A program made the translations under genes and the position numbers. From Streptomyces populi (GTDB lineage Bacteria > Actinomycetota > Actinomycetes > Streptomycetales > Streptomycetaceae), in contig NZ_KZ626869.1 of the NCBI RefSeq assembly GCF_002911015.1, positions 27,131-91,130 on the forward strand: DNA of 64,000 nucleotides, read 5' to 3'. Shown here in pieces: positions 56,198-63,885 of the stretch. The stretch's first letter is position 1. Each line of letters opens with the position of its first letter. The notes beneath the pieces are model-generated. The model did no database searches and was not told the DNA's origin. It saw nothing but the letters and a program-made list of their open reading frames with translations.

Positions 56198-57406
56198 TTA
56201 CGCGGTGAGGGCGGGCTGCTTCAGCAGTTCGGCGCGGTAGCGCGCGGCGCGCATCGCGGCGGACTGGCCGCCGAGGGCCACGACGCCGATCAGCCGGCCG
56301 TCGGTGTGGTAGCCGACCACGACGTCGCCGTCCGGGTCGCCGTCCAGGATCCGTACGTCGTCCTTGCCGAGCAGGGGCGAGCCGAACGACTGGAGCCGGA
56401 ACTCGTGCTGGTCGCTCCAGAAGGTGGGCAGCGGCGCGAAGGGGGCCGGCCGGGCTTCGGTGCCGCCGAGATGGGCGGCGAGGACCTTGGCGGCGTGCTT
56501 GGCGGTGTCGGTCGGGATGGACCAGTGCTCGACCCGGCGGGGTACGCCGTCGTAGCGGGCGTTGGGGAAGCGGGCGACGTCGCCGACCGCGACGACCTCG
56601 GGCCGTCCGCCGACGCGCAGGTGCTCGTCGGTGAGGACGCCGTCGGACAGGTCGAGGCCGTTGCCGTCCAGCCACTCGGTGTTGGCGACCGAGCCGACCG
56701 ACTCCACGACCACGTCGGCCGGGAGCACCGTTCCGTCGCCGAGGACGACTCCGGTGACCCGCTGGTCGCCCTCGAACCCGGCGACTCCCGCTCCGAGCGC
56801 GAAGCGCACCCCGCGCTCCTCGTGCCGCTTGAGCAGCGCGCCGCCCAGCAGATCGCCGAGCGGTCCCGCCATGGGCAGCGGCAGCGGGTCGACGACCGTG
56901 ACCTCTCCCGCTCCGAGCCCGACGGCGGTGGCGGCGACCTCGCAGCCGATGAATCCGGCGCCGACGACGACCACCCGTGCTCCGGGCCGGATCAGCGCGT
57001 CGCGCAGGATCTGGGCGTCGGCGAGGGTGCGGACGGTGTGGCGTCCGACGAGCGGGCCGGGGCACCGGAGCCGGCGGGGGCGCATCCCGGTGGCGACGAC
57101 CAGTCCGTCGTACGACAGCAGTTCGCCGTCGGCGAGTTCGACGACCCGCTCGTCGAGGCGGGCGCCGGTGACCCGTGTCCCGAGCCGCCACTCGACGTCG
57201 GCCGCGGCGGCCTTCGGGGTGAAGACGAGGGACTCGAACGGGGCTTTGCCCGCGAGGACTTCCTTGGAGAGCGGCGGCCGGTTGTAGGGCATGTGCGGCT
57301 CGTCGCCGACGACCGTGACGGCGCCGGTCCAGCCCGCCGCGCGCAGTTGTTCGGCGGCGCGCAGGCCGCCCATCGAGGCGCCCGCGACGACTACGCGTCC
57401 GGTCAT
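56198..57406 (-). CDS. FAD-dependent ferredoxin reductase
   Basis: A 402-residue pyridine-nucleotide-disulfide-fold oxidoreductase of the putidaredoxin-reductase type. The FAD motif is VVVAGASMGGLRAAEQLRAA, the NADH motif is VVVVGAGFIGCEVAATAVGL, and the second FAD motif is VVAVGDVARFPN. It passes electrons from NAD(P)H to the [Fe-S] ferredoxin encoded 5 bases upstream, for use by a P450, most likely the one at 59507. The first FAD motif has GASMGG in place of GxGxxG, common in this subgroup. Confidence 0.92.
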   Translation of the reverse strand: MTGRVVVAGASMGGLRAAEQLRAAGWTGAVTVVGDEPHMPYNRPPLSKEVLAGKAPFESLVFTPKAAAADVEWRLGTRVTGARLDERVVELADGELLSYDGLVVATGMRPRRLRCPGPLVGRHTVRTLADAQILRDALIRPGARVVVVGAGFIGCEVAATAVGLGAGEVTVVDPLPLPMAGPLGDLLGGALLKRHEERGVRFALGAGVAGFEGDQRVTGVVLGDGTVLPADVVVESVGSVANTEWLDGNGLDLSDGVLTDEHLRVGGRPEVVAVGDVARFPNARYDGVPRRVEHWSIPTDTAKHAAKVLAAHLGGTEARPAPFAPLPTFWSDQHEFRLQSFGSPLLGKDDVRILDGDPDGDVVVGYHTDGRLIGVVALGGQSAAMRAARYRAELLKQPALTA

Positions 57407-57411
57407 GGCCC

Positions 57412-57600
57412 TCAGCCCTCGATCCGGATGGCCTGGAGCGGGCACACGTCGGCGGCTTCCTCGACCTCGTCGCGCAGCGCCTCGTCCACATCGGAGACGT
57501 AGGCGAGGTGGCCGGCGTCGTCCATCGAGAAGACGTCGGGGGCGGCGAAGACGCACTGGCCGTGGTCCTGGCACTTGATCATGTCGACGACGACCTTCAT
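57412..57600 (-). CDS. [3Fe-4S] ferredoxin
   Basis: A 62-residue P450-type ferredoxin: MIKCQDHGQCVFAAPDVF carries C-x-x-H-x-x-C, where His in place of the second Cys is the mark of a [3Fe-4S] cluster, and ADVCPLQAI gives the last Cys. First gene of the six-gene aromatic operon, with a strong ribosome site AGGAGG. Operator site 3 lies about 120 bases upstream, with a hairpin in the leader between. Supplies electrons to the divergent P450. Confidence 0.93.
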   Translation of the reverse strand: MKVVVDMIKCQDHGQCVFAAPDVFSMDDAGHLAYVSDVDEALRDEVEEAADVCPLQAIRIEG

Positions 57601-57652
57601 GGCCGGTCCTCCTGGGGATACGGGCGCCTGAGCAGGGTGAGATGGGGGAAGA

Positions 57653-57685
57653 GAGGGGCCCGACCGATGTCGGAGCGGGCCCCTC
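57653..57685 (-). promoter_or_regulatory. Hairpin in the ferredoxin operon leader
   Basis: GAGGGGCCCG and CGGGCCCCTC form a 10-bp stem around a 13-base loop that holds a further short repeat (CCGA/TCGG). It lies between operator site 3 and the ferredoxin start, so it would be in the 5' leader; it could attenuate or stabilise the transcript. Confidence 0.5.
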
Positions 57686-57717
57686 GGCCAAAGGGATGCG
57701 AAGCCGCCTCCCTGACT

Positions 57718-57733
57718 CGTTTGGCTTCAAACA
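57718..57733. promoter_or_regulatory. Operator site 3 (CGTTTG-N4-CAAACG family)
   Basis: CGTTTGGCTTCAAACA, upstream of the ferredoxin operon. Confidence 0.78.
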
Positions 57734-57824
57734 ACATAGGAAGCCGTTGGACCCTGGTCAATACCTGTCCAGGTGGATAAATTCTTGTCGTCACCCCCTT
57801 GCGGGGCCAGACCCCGGCTCATAC

Positions 57825-57840
57825 CGTTCGGATTCAAACG
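57825..57840. promoter_or_regulatory. Operator site 4 (CGTTTG-N4-CAAACG family)
   Basis: CGTTCGGATTCAAACG, on the side of the GS-P450 operon. Shares the spacer GATT with site 1. Confidence 0.78.
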
Positions 57841-58120
57841 ACCGACTCGGGGTCCGACCCGGGGGTGTCGTCCGGGGCAGTCCGGACCAGGCCGCAGGGC
57901 CCGGTGCGGCGCCTCGCGGACGCGGAGCCTCATCCGCGTACGGGACGTGTGCCCGGGTGAGGCGACGACGCCGCGAGGGCCGTGCCAGGCCCTGCGGACC
58001 CGGGCTGATCCGAACGGCATCCCCGCCTCCCCCGCACCCCGGCTCCCGTTCTCTGCACACCACGCGTCCCCTGCGCCTCAGACCACGGGGACATCCCACC
58101 TTTCCGCCAAGGAGACAACG

Positions 58121-59476
58121 GTGAGCGCATCCGACACCCCAGACATCCGCCGGCACATGGAGCGGCTCGCCGCCGAGGGCGTCGACGTGGTCCGGGTCGT
58201 CTATCCCGACCTGATCGGCACCGACCGCGCCCGTGACGTCCTGCTCGACCACCTGCCCTCGGCCTGCGAGCACGGACTGGCCTTCTGCCGCGCCGTCTAC
58301 CACACCACCCCCCAGGGCGACGTGGTCCCCGTCGCGGGCGGCCTGGACGCCGGCCTGCCCGACGTGTCCGTACGCCCCGACCTGTCCACGGCGGCCGTGC
58401 TGCCGTGGGAGCCCGGGGTCGCGACCTGCCTCGGCGAGGTCACCGACCCGGCGACCTCGGCCCCCGCCCCCGAATCACCGCGCGACCTGCTGCGGACCGT
58501 CCTGGCCCGGTGCGCCGAGCGGGGACTGCGCCCCGTCGTCGGCCCCGAGCTGGAGTACTTCCTGCTGGAGCCCGCCCCCGACACCCCCACCGGCTGGCGC
58601 CGCGCCCCCGAGACCACCGGCGCCGTCTACACCGCCGGACTGCGCGCCGACCCGGGCAACCACCTGCTCCGCACCCTGCGCGCGCTGCGCGACCTGGGCC
58701 TCGGCGTCGTCACCGGCAACCACGAGTTCGACGGCGGCCAGTACGAGATCAACCTGACCCATTCCTCCGCCCTGGACGCCGCCGACCGCGCCTTCCGCTT
58801 CAAGGCGGCCGTCAAGGAGCTCGCCCGCCAGGAGGGCAACCTCGCCACCTTCATGGCCAAGCCCTTCGGCGACGCCGGCGGCTCCGGTTTCCACCTCCAC
58901 CTGTCCTGCGAGGACACCGAGGGCCGCAACGTCTTCGACGACCCCTCCGGCGCCCACGGCCTGTCGGCCACGGCCCGCCACGCCATCGCGGGCATCCTCG
59001 CCCACGCCCCCGCGCTCGCCGCGCTCGCGAACCCCACCGTCAACTCGTACAAGCGCTTCGGACCCGACACCCTCGCGCCCTGGCTGATCGACTGGGGCCT
59101 CGACAACCGCAGCACCATGGTCCGCATCCCGCCGGAGCGCGGCTCGGGCGCCCGCCTGGAACTGCGGCTCGGCGACGCCAGCGCCAACCCCTACCTGCTG
59201 ATCGCCGGAACCATCGCCGCCGCGCTGCTCGGCGTCCTGGCCGGCGAGGAGCCCGAGGCCCCGCTGGAGGGCTACGGCTACGACACCACCCGCTCCGCCC
59301 TGCTGCCGACGAACCTGTCCGCCGCGCTGGACGCGCTGGAGGCCGACACCGCCCTGACCGACATCCTCGGCAAGGACTTCACCACGTCCTTCCTGACCTA
59401 CAAGCGGGACGAGGTCGAGCGCTTCGGGCGGCACGTCACCGACTGGGAGTTCACCGAGTACGCCTACCACCTCTGA
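58121..59476 (+). CDS. Glutamine synthetase-like gamma-glutamyl-amine ligase
   Basis: A 451-residue member of the glutamine synthetase superfamily that would join glutamate to an amine with ATP. Catalytic landmarks are VGPELEYFLLEP, GNHEFDGGQYEINLTHS, FMAKPFGDAGGSGFHLHLSC and RIPPERGSGARLELRLGDAS. The sequence is shorter at the N-terminus and diverged at the ammonium pocket relative to true GlnA, as in GlnA3/GlnA4, PuuA, IpuC and AtdA1-type enzymes. Placement with a permease, PuuC/PuuD-like genes and a P450 suggests it activates an imported amine for breakdown. GTG 58121 has AAGGAG at ideal spacing. The P450 follows after 30 bases. Confidence 0.9.
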   Translation: MSASDTPDIRRHMERLAAEGVDVVRVVYPDLIGTDRARDVLLDHLPSACEHGLAFCRAVYHTTPQGDVVPVAGGLDAGLPDVSVRPDLSTAAVLPWEPGVATCLGEVTDPATSAPAPESPRDLLRTVLARCAERGLRPVVGPELEYFLLEPAPDTPTGWRRAPETTGAVYTAGLRADPGNHLLRTLRALRDLGLGVVTGNHEFDGGQYEINLTHSSALDAADRAFRFKAAVKELARQEGNLATFMAKPFGDAGGSGFHLHLSCEDTEGRNVFDDPSGAHGLSATARHAIAGILAHAPALAALANPTVNSYKRFGPDTLAPWLIDWGLDNRSTMVRIPPERGSGARLELRLGDASANPYLLIAGTIAAALLGVLAGEEPEAPLEGYGYDTTRSALLPTNLSAALDALEADTALTDILGKDFTTSFLTYKRDEVERFGRHVTDWEFTEYAYHL

Positions 59477-59506
59477 GCCCGCCGAACCCCGCCCAGGAGA
59501 ACCACC

Positions 59507-60823
59507 ATGACCAGCCCCACCGTTCCCGCCACGCCCACCACCCAGGCCGAACTGCGCGCCGCGCTCGCCGAGCCGCTGCCGCTCGAAGAGGTCGACCTCG
59601 CGAACCTCGACAACTTCGCCGACGGCATCAAGCCGTGGCGCATGTTCCACACCCTGCGCCACGAGGACCCGGTGCACTGGCAGCCCGAGGAGGCCCCCAA
59701 CTCCGGCTTCTGGGCGGTCACCCGGCACGCCGACATCGCCCGGGTGGACCGTGACGCGGAGACGTTCACCTCGTCGAAGTTCGTCAACCTCGAGGAGCTC
59801 GACGACGACCAGATCAAGAAGCGGGCGTCCATCCTGGAGCTCGACGGCGTCCGCCACCGCGCGATGCGCAGCGTCATCCAGCGCCAGTTCGGCGCGAGCG
59901 TCATCAACAGCTACGGCGACTTCCTGCGCGGTCTGACGGCGCAGACCCTGGACGCGGCCCTGGCCAAGGGGACCTTCGACTTCGTCTCCGACGTCTCCGC
60001 CGACTTCCCCATCAACGTCCTCGCCCGCCTGCTGGACGTGCCGCCGGAGGACAACCAGCAGCTCATCGACTGGGGCAACCGCATCATCGGCAACACCGAC
60101 CCCGACTACGCGGACGTGCTGCTGCACAGCGCGGAGAGCGACAAGTACCGCGACCTGCCGTTCCGTTCGCCCGCCTCCCTCGAAGTCTTCGAGTACGGGC
60201 GGGAGCTGGCCCGCCAGCGCCGCGGCGGCAACGGCACGGACCTGGTCTCCAAGCTGGTCAACACCGTTCCGCGCGACGGGATCCCGCTGACCGAGCAGGA
60301 CTTCGACAACTATTTCCTGCTGCTGGTCGTGGCCGGCAACGAGACCACCCGCCACACCATCTCGCACTCGATGCTGGCGCTCCTCCAGCACCCCGAGCAG
60401 CTGGCCCGCCTCAAGGACGACCCGTCCCTGATCCCGGGCGCGGTCGAGGAGTTCCTGCGCTGGGCCTCCCCCGTCTACCACTTCCGCCGCACCGCCACCC
60501 GGGACGTCGAACTCGGCGGCAAGCAGGTCAAGGAGGGCGACAAGGTGGTGATGTGGTTCGCCTCCGGCAACCGTGACGAGGAAGTCTTCGGCAACCCCTA
60601 CGACTTCGACGTCACGCGCACCGGCAACGACCACATGACCTTCGGCAAGGGCAGCCCGCACCTGTGCCTGGGCAACCTGCTCGCCCGCACCGAGATCCGC
60701 ATCATGTTCGAGGAGCTGATCCCGAGGATCGCCGACATCAGGCTGGCCGGCGACGCGCCCCGCGTCCTGTCCAACTTCGTCAACGGCATCAAGAAGCTGC
60801 CGGTCGAGGTCACGCTCGCCTGA
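59507..60823 (+). CDS. Cytochrome P450 of the catabolic block
   Basis: A 438-residue bacterial class I P450 with a normal I-helix (VVAGNETTRHTISHS), ExxR in EEFLRW, and heme loop FGKGSPHLCLGNLLARTEIR. The C-terminal half resembles the CYP125-like group that oxidises bulky or alkyl-aromatic substrates. Electron donors are the divergent ferredoxin and reductase. Co-transcribed with the glutamine-synthetase-like ligase, so it may act on the gamma-glutamylated substrate, for example by ring hydroxylation or dealkylation that yields the catechol for the LigB enzyme. ATG 59507 has AGGAG upstream. Confidence 0.93.
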   Translation: MTSPTVPATPTTQAELRAALAEPLPLEEVDLANLDNFADGIKPWRMFHTLRHEDPVHWQPEEAPNSGFWAVTRHADIARVDRDAETFTSSKFVNLEELDDDQIKKRASILELDGVRHRAMRSVIQRQFGASVINSYGDFLRGLTAQTLDAALAKGTFDFVSDVSADFPINVLARLLDVPPEDNQQLIDWGNRIIGNTDPDYADVLLHSAESDKYRDLPFRSPASLEVFEYGRELARQRRGGNGTDLVSKLVNTVPRDGIPLTEQDFDNYFLLLVVAGNETTRHTISHSMLALLQHPEQLARLKDDPSLIPGAVEEFLRWASPVYHFRRTATRDVELGGKQVKEGDKVVMWFASGNRDEEVFGNPYDFDVTRTGNDHMTFGKGSPHLCLGNLLARTEIRIMFEELIPRIADIRLAGDAPRVLSNFVNGIKKLPVEVTLA

Positions 60824-60870
60824 CGCGCCCGGCCGCCGCGGCGGCACACGACGACGGCGGCACAACACGA

Positions 60871-60912
60871 CACGGCTGTCCCCCCGCCCCGCCGGACGGG
60901 GGGACAGCCGTG
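60871..60912. terminator. Terminator after the GS-P450 operon
   Basis: Perfect 16-bp stem starting CACGGCTGTCCCCCCG with a 10-base loop, between convergent genes; right border of the catabolic block. Confidence 0.88.
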
Positions 60913-60931
60913 CGAGCGAGTGGCGCCGGTC

Positions 60932-61666
60932 CTACTTCACGTCGACGTAGTCACCCGTGGCCGTCTTGGCACCGGTGGTCGTCGTACCGGCGAAGTTCCA
61001 GCGCCAGTAGCCGTCGACGGAGGCGGTGACCGTGGTCTTCAGGGTCCCGGTACTGCTGGTCTTCACCGTCTTGACGGTGGTGTAGGTGCTGGAGCCCTTC
61101 TTGCGGAACTGGAGCTTGACCGACTGGCCGGTGTAGCCGTGGTACTTGTAGTCGTCCCAGCTCGCGCGCTTGAGCGTGCCCGTGACGGTGAGGGTCCTGC
61201 CCTTGGTCACCGGCTCCGGCGACGCGTTGACCGTCAGCGTGCTCGCGCGCTTGAGGCGGAAGCTGTCGATGCGGTCGTCCCAGCGGAAGTCGTCGTCGAG
61301 CGCGTCCACCCAGGAACCCACGTACCAGGTGCCCGCCTGGTCGTTGTACAGGTCGACCCGGGGGTCGAAGGTGAACGAGTGCGTGCACTCGCTGTCGGTC
61401 TCGCAGATGGTCTCGTCGCTCGTGTACCCGGCGCCGGGACCCTCCAGGGTGGTGTCCGCCGACAGCAGGCCCGAGTCGTCGTAGGCGTGGATCGTCACGT
61501 CGAAGGTCTTCGCGGCCGTGGTGCCGATGACGACGTCCGAGCCGTGGTTGACGGTCACACCGAGGATCTCGGTGTCGCCGTAGCCTCCGTCGGCGTGGGC
61601 CGCCGGGGCCACGAGGCCCACGACCCCGAACGCGGCGGCGACAGACAGCGCAACGCGCTTGCCCAT
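60932..61666 (-). CDS. Secreted protein of unknown function
   Basis: A 244-residue exported protein with a signal peptide (RVALSVAAAFGVVGLVAPAAHA). The mature part is beta-rich: an N-terminal domain with one Cys pair (ICETDSEC) and Asp-rich loops (DALDDDFRWDDR), then an Ig-like C-terminal segment (RASTLTVNASPEPVTKGRTL, VDGYWRWNFAGTTTTGAKTA) found at the end of many Streptomyces exported proteins. No catalytic motif is seen. ATG 61666 has AAGGAG upstream. Single gene. Confidence 0.8.
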   Translation of the reverse strand: MGKRVALSVAAAFGVVGLVAPAAHADGGYGDTEILGVTVNHGSDVVIGTTAAKTFDVTIHAYDDSGLLSADTTLEGPGAGYTSDETICETDSECTHSFTFDPRVDLYNDQAGTWYVGSWVDALDDDFRWDDRIDSFRLKRASTLTVNASPEPVTKGRTLTVTGTLKRASWDDYKYHGYTGQSVKLQFRKKGSSTYTTVKTVKTSSTGTLKTTVTASVDGYWRWNFAGTTTTGAKTATGDYVDVK

Positions 61667-61743
61667 GTGGTGGTTCTCCTTGCTTTCAGGTCACGACGTC
61701 GCCGGTGCGTGTCGTGACCTCGTCCTCTCGGGCGGCCGCGACA

Positions 61744-61792
61744 GCGCGCGTTCTCCCTCGGCACCGGTCCGGTGCCGAGGGAGAACGCGCGC
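61744..61792 (-). terminator. 49-bp near-perfect palindrome, terminator of the DUF3500 gene
   Basis: 24-bp perfect stem around one central T; the arm ends GAGAACGCGCGC-type sequence. Located 127 bases after the DUF3500 stop on the minus strand. Confidence 0.8.
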
Positions 61793-61918
61793 CGCGGGCC
61801 ACGGATGAACCGCGAGTTTCGCAGAAGGAAACGGGGCTGCGCAGCACCTGTGACGATCTTGTGACGGTTTCGAAAACGTGCAGCTCGCAGGTCCTCGCCG
61901 AGCGGAGCCACGTCACCG

Positions 61919-63298
61919 TCAGTGGTCCGTCTCCCGGTGCAGTCCGAGGAGGTCCACTCCGTAGTCGTTGCCGTTGGGCGTGCGGACGATGGTGTGGATG
62001 TGCTGCTGGGTCGGGGTGCCCTGGGGGCCGCCCGGTCCGCCGGGTCCCGCGCTCGCGGAGGCCGAGGCGGACGCGGAGGCGGTGGCGTCCGCGGAGGCGG
62101 AAGGCGGGGCGGACGTGTCGCTGTCGCTCTCGTGGTACCCGAGCGGGGACTCGGCGTCGTACTCGATCAGTACGACGGGACTGTGGACGCGGTAGTAGAA
62201 CGCCGAGTCGTCGTCGTGCTCGCCGATCCAGTGGAAGTACGTGTCGTCGAGATGCCTTTCGATCTCGCGCAGCCGGACCCGTGCGTGCCCCTCGTCCTGG
62301 TAGCCGACGTACACCTCGGCGAGGTCGAGCAGCAGTGCGCGCTGCCTGCGGTTCAGGGCCGATCCCTTGACGCCCGCGTAGGGGATGACCGCGTTGTCCT
62401 GGCCGGCGCCGGCGATGAGGTCGGTGCCGGACTTCTGTGCCGTGGAGAGCGCCTGGGCGAGCTGCGTCTCGTCCAGGGAGCGGAGGAGCGCGAGCCCGGC
62501 CAGGGTCTCCTCACGGAAGAGGTGGTAGTGCTTCCCCTCGTACGTGATCTTCGTCGGCTCGGAGCCCATGAACGTCGGCGTCATCACGACCTGGTCACCC
62601 AGGACGAAGTAGTTGATGACGAGGTGGTGCCCCTCGAACTGGAAGCCCCAGGCCCCGGTCGCCGACGGGGTGCCCATGACGGTGAACCAGTAGGCGTCCT
62701 CGTTGAGCGCCTTGGAGGTGTCGCCCTCGTACTCGCCGAGGAACTGGTTGAGCTTGCGGATGTCGTTGGCCTGCCGGAGACCGCGGGCCGACAGCGCCGC
62801 CCTGAGCAGCTTCGTGCCGAGCGCGTACTGCTTCTCGGTCAGATCGCGCAGGGCGACCCCGTCACGGTCGTTGGAGTCGACGTTGGTCCAGTCGAGCCAC
62901 TGGTCGGAGTCGACGTCGTAGAGGGTGGCCGCCTTCTGCTCGTCCGTGAGCGAGGCGACGAAGGCCTGGGCCGCGCGGACCACCGGAACGGTGGAGACAC
63001 CGGTGGAATGGACGGCGTACAGGTCACCGAGGACAGTGCCGTCCGTGGTGACACCGACGAAGTCGTCGTACGCGATCGTCTGGCCGAAGCCGCCGCCAGG
63101 GGGCGGCCCCGACGGGGTGGGGCTCGCCGCGGCGTCCGCGGAACCGGTCTCCTCGGCGTCGGCCGTGGTGGCGACGTATCCGCCCATGACCGCGACGGCG
63201 GAGACGCCGCCCGCGAGCAGGGCCTTGTTCATGAACCACCGGCGGGAGCGGTGTGCGGCCCGGGTGCGCGGCTTGTGTCCGTGATTTTCGTTGACCAT
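61919..63298 (-). CDS. Secreted DUF3500 protein with twin-arginine signal
   Basis: A 459-residue DUF3500 family protein (QTIAYDDFVGVTTDGT, LTEKQYALGTKLLRAALSAR, GWGFQFEGHHL-like block, FFVLGDQVVMTPTFMG). The N-terminus has SRRWFMNK followed by a hydrophobic stretch, matching the Tat consensus. A low-complexity segment of Ala/Ser/Gly-Pro near residues 400-425 interrupts the C-terminal part. DUF3500 is widespread in secreted proteins and its function is unknown; conserved His and Asp suggest metal binding. Start ATG 63298. Confidence 0.85.
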   Translation of the reverse strand: MVNENHGHKPRTRAAHRSRRWFMNKALLAGGVSAVAVMGGYVATTADAEETGSADAAASPTPSGPPPGGGFGQTIAYDDFVGVTTDGTVLGDLYAVHSTGVSTVPVVRAAQAFVASLTDEQKAATLYDVDSDQWLDWTNVDSNDRDGVALRDLTEKQYALGTKLLRAALSARGLRQANDIRKLNQFLGEYEGDTSKALNEDAYWFTVMGTPSATGAWGFQFEGHHLVINYFVLGDQVVMTPTFMGSEPTKITYEGKHYHLFREETLAGLALLRSLDETQLAQALSTAQKSGTDLIAGAGQDNAVIPYAGVKGSALNRRQRALLLDLAEVYVGYQDEGHARVRLREIERHLDDTYFHWIGEHDDDSAFYYRVHSPVVLIEYDAESPLGYHESDSDTSAPPSASADATASASASASASAGPGGPGGPQGTPTQQHIHTIVRTPNGNDYGVDLLGLHRETDH

Positions 63299-63426
63299 AC
63301 CCCCGACGATTTCGTCAACACTTTAGGATGCCATGGCAATGGCCTGTGCGTGCCATAGGAATCCGAGGCGGCCCCGGGTGGGCACGAGGGTGAAATACCT
63401 TGGGGGTCAATGGAGTTGACCTTGCC

Positions 63427-63885
63427 ATGACTCAAGGACCAGCACCGCGGCCCCTGTCGGACGAAGCACTGTCGGCCCTGCTCGGCGAGCAGCGATTCGG
63501 CACCCTCGCCACGGTCAGGCGGAGCGGCCACCCCCACCTGACCACCATGCTCTACGACTGGGACCCCGCGGCCCGTGTCGTTCGGATGTCCACCACGGCC
63601 GACCGGGCCAAGGCCAAGCACCTCGGGCGCGACCCTCACGCGGCGCTGCACGTCCAGGGCGGCGACGTCTGGTCGTTCGCCGTCGCCGAGGGCACGGCCG
63701 AGGTCTCCGGGCCGACGACGGTTCCCGGCGACGCCGTCGGACGGGAGCTGCTCGGGATGATCCCCGCGGCGGCGCGGCCCACGGACGAGGAGGCGTTCTT
63801 CAAGGAACTCGTCACCGAGCGCAGGGCCGTCATCCGACTGCGGGTGGAACGGCTGTACGGGACGGCCCTGGACGTCGAGAACTAG
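63427..63885 (+). CDS. PPOX class flavin/F420-binding family protein
   Basis: A 152-residue pyridoxamine-phosphate-oxidase-like split-barrel protein (FGTLATVRRSGHPHLTTMLY, VRMSTTADRAKAKHLGRDPH, VIRLRVERLYG). Such actinobacterial proteins bind FMN or coenzyme F420 and reduce diverse substrates; the cofactor cannot be decided from sequence alone. ATG 63427 gives the normal start; GGAG lies 11 bases upstream. Its TAG stop overlaps CTAG, a typical IS5 target, and insertion-sequence DNA begins at the next base. Confidence 0.88.
   Translation: MTQGPAPRPLSDEALSALLGEQRFGTLATVRRSGHPHLTTMLYDWDPAARVVRMSTTADRAKAKHLGRDPHAALHVQGGDVWSFAVAEGTAEVSGPTTVPGDAVGRELLGMIPAAARPTDEEAFFKELVTERRAVIRLRVERLYGTALDVEN

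Larger units (their letters stand above)
57601..58120. promoter_or_regulatory. Divergent control region, ferredoxin operon/GS-P450 operon
   Basis: A 520-base region between the two main operons of the catabolic block. It holds operator sites 3 and 4, about 90 bases apart, a hairpin in the ferredoxin leader, and a leader of up to 280 bases before the glutamine-synthetase-like gene with no recognised element. No gene is supported. Confidence 0.75.
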
